From positions 1 to 7,737 of the forward strand of contig JBFJVD010000143.1 of assembly GCA_041624375.1 (NCBI GenBank): 7,737 nt of DNA, written 5' to 3'. Made by a program: the position numbers and the translations under genes. Origin of the DNA: JBFJVD01 sp041624375 (lineage in GTDB: Bacteria; Chloroflexota; Anaerolineae; Anaerolineales; E44-bin32). Positions 5,218 to 7,737 of this stretch are shown piece after piece; the stretch's first letter is position 1; each line of letters opens with the position of its first letter. The notes beneath the pieces were generated by a model, which was not told the origin of the DNA, searched no databases, and saw only the letters and a program-made list of their open reading frames with translations.

Positions 5218-5532
5218 ATGCACAAGTTAATTGTGCTCTTCCGAACCCCTGAGGATCCACCGGCGTTCGAGCGTCGCTGGAGCGAGGCCTTTCTTCCGCC
5301 CGCCGAGAAGATGCCCGGGTTGCGCCGAATTGTTGTGAGCCGGATTCAGGGTGGTCCGGGCGGATCGGTCGACTTCCACCTGGTCCATGAATTCTTCTTT
5401 GACGACGAGCGTGCACTGCGCGCTGCCATGGCGTCGCCAGCGGGCCAGAAGGCTGGGCAGGCTCTGATGGCCTTTGCCGCCGATCGGGTGACCTTGTGCT
5501 TCGCGGAGCATCTTGAGGAGGACCGGACGTGA
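5218..5532 (+). CDS. EthD domain protein
   Basis: This is a 104-residue single-domain protein of the dimeric alpha-beta barrel class. The opening KLIVLFRTPEDPPAFERRW, the LPPAEKMPGLRRIVVSRI segment (about 26-43), the central strand FHLVHEFFFDDERALRAAM and the SPAGQKAG...FAADRVTLCF end match EthD-family proteins. EthD itself is needed for ETBE degradation in Rhodococcus. Most relatives are small dimeric proteins of unknown role that may bind or oxidise hydrophobic small molecules. Length is typical of the family. ATG at 5218 is the only reasonable start in this frame, although the ribosome site is weak. It appears to head the rightward run, 28 nt before the YbaK-type gene; the neighbours give no substrate clue. 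Confidence 0.82.
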   Translation: MHKLIVLFRTPEDPPAFERRWSEAFLPPAEKMPGLRRIVVSRIQGGPGGSVDFHLVHEFFFDDERALRAAMASPAGQKAGQALMAFAADRVTLCFAEHLEEDRT

Positions 5533-5560
5533 AACGAATTCGGCTGGCAGCGGACCGCAC

Positions 5561-6046
5561 ATGACCCTCCTGGGCCCAAACGACCTGGCGCGCTATCTGG
5601 AAGAGCAGGCGATCAAGGCTGAATTGGTCCCACTCGATGTGCCCACGCCAACTGTGGAGTCGGCGGCCCAGGCCGTCGGGACTTCGCCCGATCAGATCCT
5701 AAAATCGCTCGTTTTTCTTGTGGACGACCGCGCCGTACTGGTGATCGCCTGTGGTCCGGATCCGATCGACCGGCGGCCGATCGCCGCACATTTCGAGGTG
5801 GGTCGGAAGCGAGTCCGCCTCGCCGACCCCGAAGCGGTAGCTGCCGCGACGGGCTACCCGGTGGGCGCCGTCCCACCCTTCGGTCACCCCCGCCCGCTCC
5901 CCACTTTCATGGACCGGAAGGTCCTCAGCCTGACGCAGGCCTATGCCGGCGGCGGGGCGATTGACACCCTGGTACGGGTATCGCCGCAGGAAATTGCGCG
6001 CGTCACCCGGGCGGAGATCATCGATCTGAAGGCCCGTACCCCATGA
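5561..6046 (+). CDS. YbaK/ProX-type aminoacyl-tRNA deacylase
   Basis: This 161-residue protein has the YbaK/aa-tRNA editing fold. The signature blocks are PTPTVESAAQAVG (28-40), the conserved lysine in ILKSLVF (K48), GAVPPFGHP (102-110) and MDRKVL...YAGGG (117-132). Members hydrolyse mischarged tRNA (for example Cys-tRNAPro or Ala-tRNAPro) in trans, protecting translation accuracy in the cytoplasm. Which of the YbaK, ProX or related specificities applies cannot be told from sequence. I chose ATG at 5561: the residues before it in a longer TTG-started reading do not belong to the fold and would overlap the EthD gene. No clear Shine-Dalgarno sequence precedes it. Its stop overlaps the next gene's start as ATGA, so coupled translation with the M23 gene is likely. 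Confidence 0.87.
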   Translation: MTLLGPNDLARYLEEQAIKAELVPLDVPTPTVESAAQAVGTSPDQILKSLVFLVDDRAVLVIACGPDPIDRRPIAAHFEVGRKRVRLADPEAVAAATGYPVGAVPPFGHPRPLPTFMDRKVLSLTQAYAGGGAIDTLVRVSPQEIARVTRAEIIDLKARTP

Positions 6047-6792
6047 GGCTGGTTGAATCCCGCTCCACCGTTGCGCGGTACGGGAGACCGCTAGGGCTGC
6101 TGGCCTCGGCGCTGCTCGTCGGTGGGCTGGTCGTCGGCTACCAGTTCTACCGTCAGGTACGGCCGGCCGCCGAGCGACTTGGTCGGCTTCGGCTATATTG
6201 GACGGATCCCTCGCGGTACGATTCTTGGTCGATTCGCGCCGGCGAGCGTTGCCGGGAGGCGCCCTTTCTGCTGCCCACCGACGGCTACATCGGCTTCTTC
6301 TGGGGCGACTCATTTCGCCCTGGGCGCGCCCACCAGGGGCTGGACATCTTCGGTCCCACCGGACCGGACGGGCTGGGCCAGACCCCCATCGTCGCTGCGT
6401 ATGACGGGTACCTTACCCGCCTGCCCGAATGGCGATCGGCGGTGATCATCCGTCACCCGCAGGATCCGCTCCAACCCGGCCGTCCGATCTGGACTTACTA
6501 CACCCACATGGCCGACTCACAGGGCACATCGTTCATCGACGAGGCGTTCCCACCAGGCACCAGTGAGCTCTTCGTGCGCGCCGGGACGCTGCTCGGCTAC
6601 CAGGGCAACTACTCGGGCGATCCGCTCAGCCCAACCGGGATGCATCTGCATTTCTCGATTGTCCTCGATGACGGAGAGGGCCGATTTCGAAACGAATTGG
6701 AGATCGACAACACGCTCGATCCCACGCCCTACCTCGGCATTGAGAGCAGCGCCAGCCGCATCGGGGACCAGGTCTCCGTCTGCGGATTCTGA
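6043..6792 (+). CDS. membrane-anchored M23 (LytM) peptidase
   Basis: This is a 249-residue protein with one N-terminal membrane segment (about 17-36, LGLLASALLVGGLVVGYQFY) after a basic stretch, and the rest outside the membrane. The LytM zinc site is complete: HQGLD (H97, D101), YTHM (H155) and MHLHFSI (H201, H203). Such enzymes cut peptide crosslinks in peptidoglycan or act as envelope-remodelling activators. The segment between H155 and HLH is longer than in minimal LytM domains, with an extra loop near TSFIDEAFPPG. Three residues from the end lies a Cys (CGF), and another Cys is at 70; they could form a disulfide. There is no lipobox, so it is an N-anchored membrane protein or a weakly cleaved signal. 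The start overlaps the previous stop by 4 nt. Confidence 0.88.
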   Translation: MRLVESRSTVARYGRPLGLLASALLVGGLVVGYQFYRQVRPAAERLGRLRLYWTDPSRYDSWSIRAGERCREAPFLLPTDGYIGFFWGDSFRPGRAHQGLDIFGPTGPDGLGQTPIVAAYDGYLTRLPEWRSAVIIRHPQDPLQPGRPIWTYYTHMADSQGTSFIDEAFPPGTSELFVRAGTLLGYQGNYSGDPLSPTGMHLHFSIVLDDGEGRFRNELEIDNTLDPTPYLGIESSASRIGDQVSVCGF

Positions 6793-6814
6793 AGCCCTGG
6801 GCGGACCTCCCACC

Positions 6815-6820
6815 AGGAGG
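6815..6820 (+). promoter_or_regulatory. ribosome binding site of the SDR gene
   Basis: AGGAGG lies four bases before the ATG at 6825, within the 32-nt gap after the M23 gene. This is the clearest ribosome site of the rightward run and fixes the SDR start. Confidence 0.75.
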
Positions 6821-6824
6821 CAGG

Positions 6825-7583
6825 ATGCAGCAATTTCAGGGTAAAGTCGTACTGGTCACTGGCGCAGGCCGGGGGATCGGACGGGCCATCGCCACCGGTT
6901 TCGCGGCGCAGGGCGCCCGGGTCGCTGCCAACGACATCGCGCCCGACGGCGTCGAGAAGACCGTAGCTAGCATTCGTGAGCAGGGCGGCGAGGCCGAAGC
7001 CTTCGTCGCCGACGTGGCCAACAAGCTTGCCATCCAGACGATGATCGAAGCCGTCCGCGATTCCTTCGAGCGCATCGATATTCTGGTCAACAACGCCGGC
7101 GTCGAGCCGCATGCCAGCCTGCTGAAGATGGATGAGTGGGATTGGGACCGCACCCTTGCTGTGAATCTCAAGGGACCGTTCCTGCTCACGCAATCCGTCG
7201 GCCGGGTCATGGTGGAGCAGGGCGCTGGCGGCGCGATGATCAATATCGGCTCGATCGCCGGTCGGGCCCAGGGTCTCAAGGACCGCGCCGCCTACGTCGC
7301 CAGCAAGACCGGCTTGCTTGGCCTGACGCGCGAGGCGGCCCGGGAGCTGGCCGAATATGGGATTCGGGTGAATGCGGTCTGCCCCGGAGTGATCGAGACC
7401 GAGATGACGGCTGCGCTGCGGCAGGATGAGGCGATGATGGCCCGCTGGCTGAACGACATCCCCTTGGGGCGCCTCGGGCTGCCCGAAGATGTCGTTGGGC
7501 TGGTCCTTTTCCTTGCCTCCGATCAGGCTGCCTTTCTCACTGGTCAGGCTATCAACGTCGACGGTGGTAAGGTGATGTCGTGA
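6825..7583 (+). CDS. classical short-chain dehydrogenase/reductase
   Basis: This 252-residue protein is a complete classical SDR. It has TGAGRGIG (12-19), D63 in the VADV adenine contact, NNAG (89-92) and the tetrad N114, S143 (GSIAG), Y157 and K161 (AAYVASK). PGVIETEM (about 187-194) and the C-terminal INVDGGKVM complete the family pattern. Asp37 at the end of the second strand favours NAD(H) over NADP(H). Length and the DGG ending resemble FabG and glucose/3-oxoacyl-type reductases, but the substrate cannot be assigned. A fatty-acid FabG role is not supported by neighbours because no acyl carrier or other fab genes are present. Start at 6825 has a strong AGGAGG. Its end overlaps the next gene as GTGA, so translation is probably coupled. 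Confidence 0.92.
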   Translation: MQQFQGKVVLVTGAGRGIGRAIATGFAAQGARVAANDIAPDGVEKTVASIREQGGEAEAFVADVANKLAIQTMIEAVRDSFERIDILVNNAGVEPHASLLKMDEWDWDRTLAVNLKGPFLLTQSVGRVMVEQGAGGAMINIGSIAGRAQGLKDRAAYVASKTGLLGLTREAARELAEYGIRVNAVCPGVIETEMTAALRQDEAMMARWLNDIPLGRLGLPEDVVGLVLFLASDQAAFLTGQAINVDGGKVMS

Positions 7584-7737
7584 GCATCGAGGTCTCCATC
7601 GAGCAGCTCGAAGAACGTTGGGTCGCCCACGTGACCGATCTCCCCGGCTGTTTTGTGACCCGCGAAACGTGGGACGAGGCTTTGATCGCCACCCCGCAAG
7701 CCGTGGCCAACTACGCGGCGTGGTGCGCTGCGCATGC
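7580..7737 (+). CDS. HicB-like-domain protein, 5' part only
   Basis: Starting at GTG 7580, which overlaps the SDR stop by 4 nt, 52 complete codons are visible before the window ends. The visible part has the HicB-like pattern: a first strand (SIEVSIEQLEERW), then VAHVTDLPGCFVTRETWDEALIATPQAVANYAAW. The LPGCF turn and the EAL helix are the family's core. HicB domains occur as antitoxins, but also as N-terminal domains of larger proteins, including DinB-type proteins in Chloroflexota (inference). No HicA-like toxin lies upstream. The downstream part is missing, so domain order and function are open. Confidence 0.72.
   Translation, partial: MSIEVSIEQLEERWVAHVTDLPGCFVTRETWDEALIATPQAVANYAAWCAAH

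Noticed and set aside
5513..5560. Upstream TTG start for the YbaK-type gene
   Set aside because: The extra 16 residues do not belong to the fold and would overlap the EthD gene; the ATG at 5561 fits the expected N-terminus.
6825..7583. Calling the SDR FabG (3-oxoacyl-ACP reductase)
   Set aside because: The motifs fit all classical SDRs, Asp37 suggests NAD rather than NADP, and no fatty-acid synthesis genes are adjacent.
1..7737. CRISPR array, tRNA, rRNA or insertion sequence
   Set aside because: No regularly spaced repeats, cloverleaf-like segments, rRNA-like blocks or transposase motifs were seen on either strand.

Overview
This GC-rich, gene-dense window most likely comes from a member of the Chloroflexota. 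That placement is an inference from three things: a DUF951 protein (a family seen mainly in Chloroflexota and Firmicutes), a very short Flp-type pilin with the GQGLVEYALI core common in that phylum, and tightly packed short operons. There is no rRNA, tRNA, CRISPR array, transposase or phage gene in the window.

Left part, minus strand, 3450 down to 1: a five-gene run reading leftwards. It encodes a site-2-protease-like M50 membrane metallopeptidase, an HD-domain hydrolase, a TyrA/prephenate-dehydrogenase-like protein (GTG start), an S-adenosylhomocysteine-hydrolase-like NAD-binding protein, and the first 18 codons of a GIY-YIG nuclease-fold protein cut by the window edge. The two dehydrogenase-like proteins are the most unusual genes here. 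Each keeps its family fold and a nucleotide-binding site, but by eye each has lost most of the residues that define the family's chemistry.

Centre, 3451-3531: a compact divergent promoter. An 11-bp perfect inverted repeat carries an identical extended -10 box (TGGTATAAT) on each strand. The leftward box lies only 8 nt from the M50 start codon, so that mRNA is probably leaderless. The rightward box serves a gene pair with a strong Shine-Dalgarno sequence: DUF951 (small, Cys/His-rich) overlapping by 8 nt a GT28/MGDG-synthase-type glycosyltransferase.

4907-5217: a short GC hairpin follows the glycosyltransferase. Next comes a 47-codon Flp/type IVb pilin gene on the minus strand with its own sigma70-like promoter, then the upstream region of the next rightward operon.

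Right part, plus strand, 5218-7737: an EthD-domain protein, a YbaK/ProX-type aminoacyl-tRNA deacylase, a membrane-anchored M23 peptidase, a classical NAD-type SDR oxidoreductase, and the 5' part of a HicB-like-domain protein that runs off the window. ATGA and GTGA overlaps suggest translational coupling inside this run. The genes look like a housekeeping or envelope-maintenance mixture rather than one pathway.
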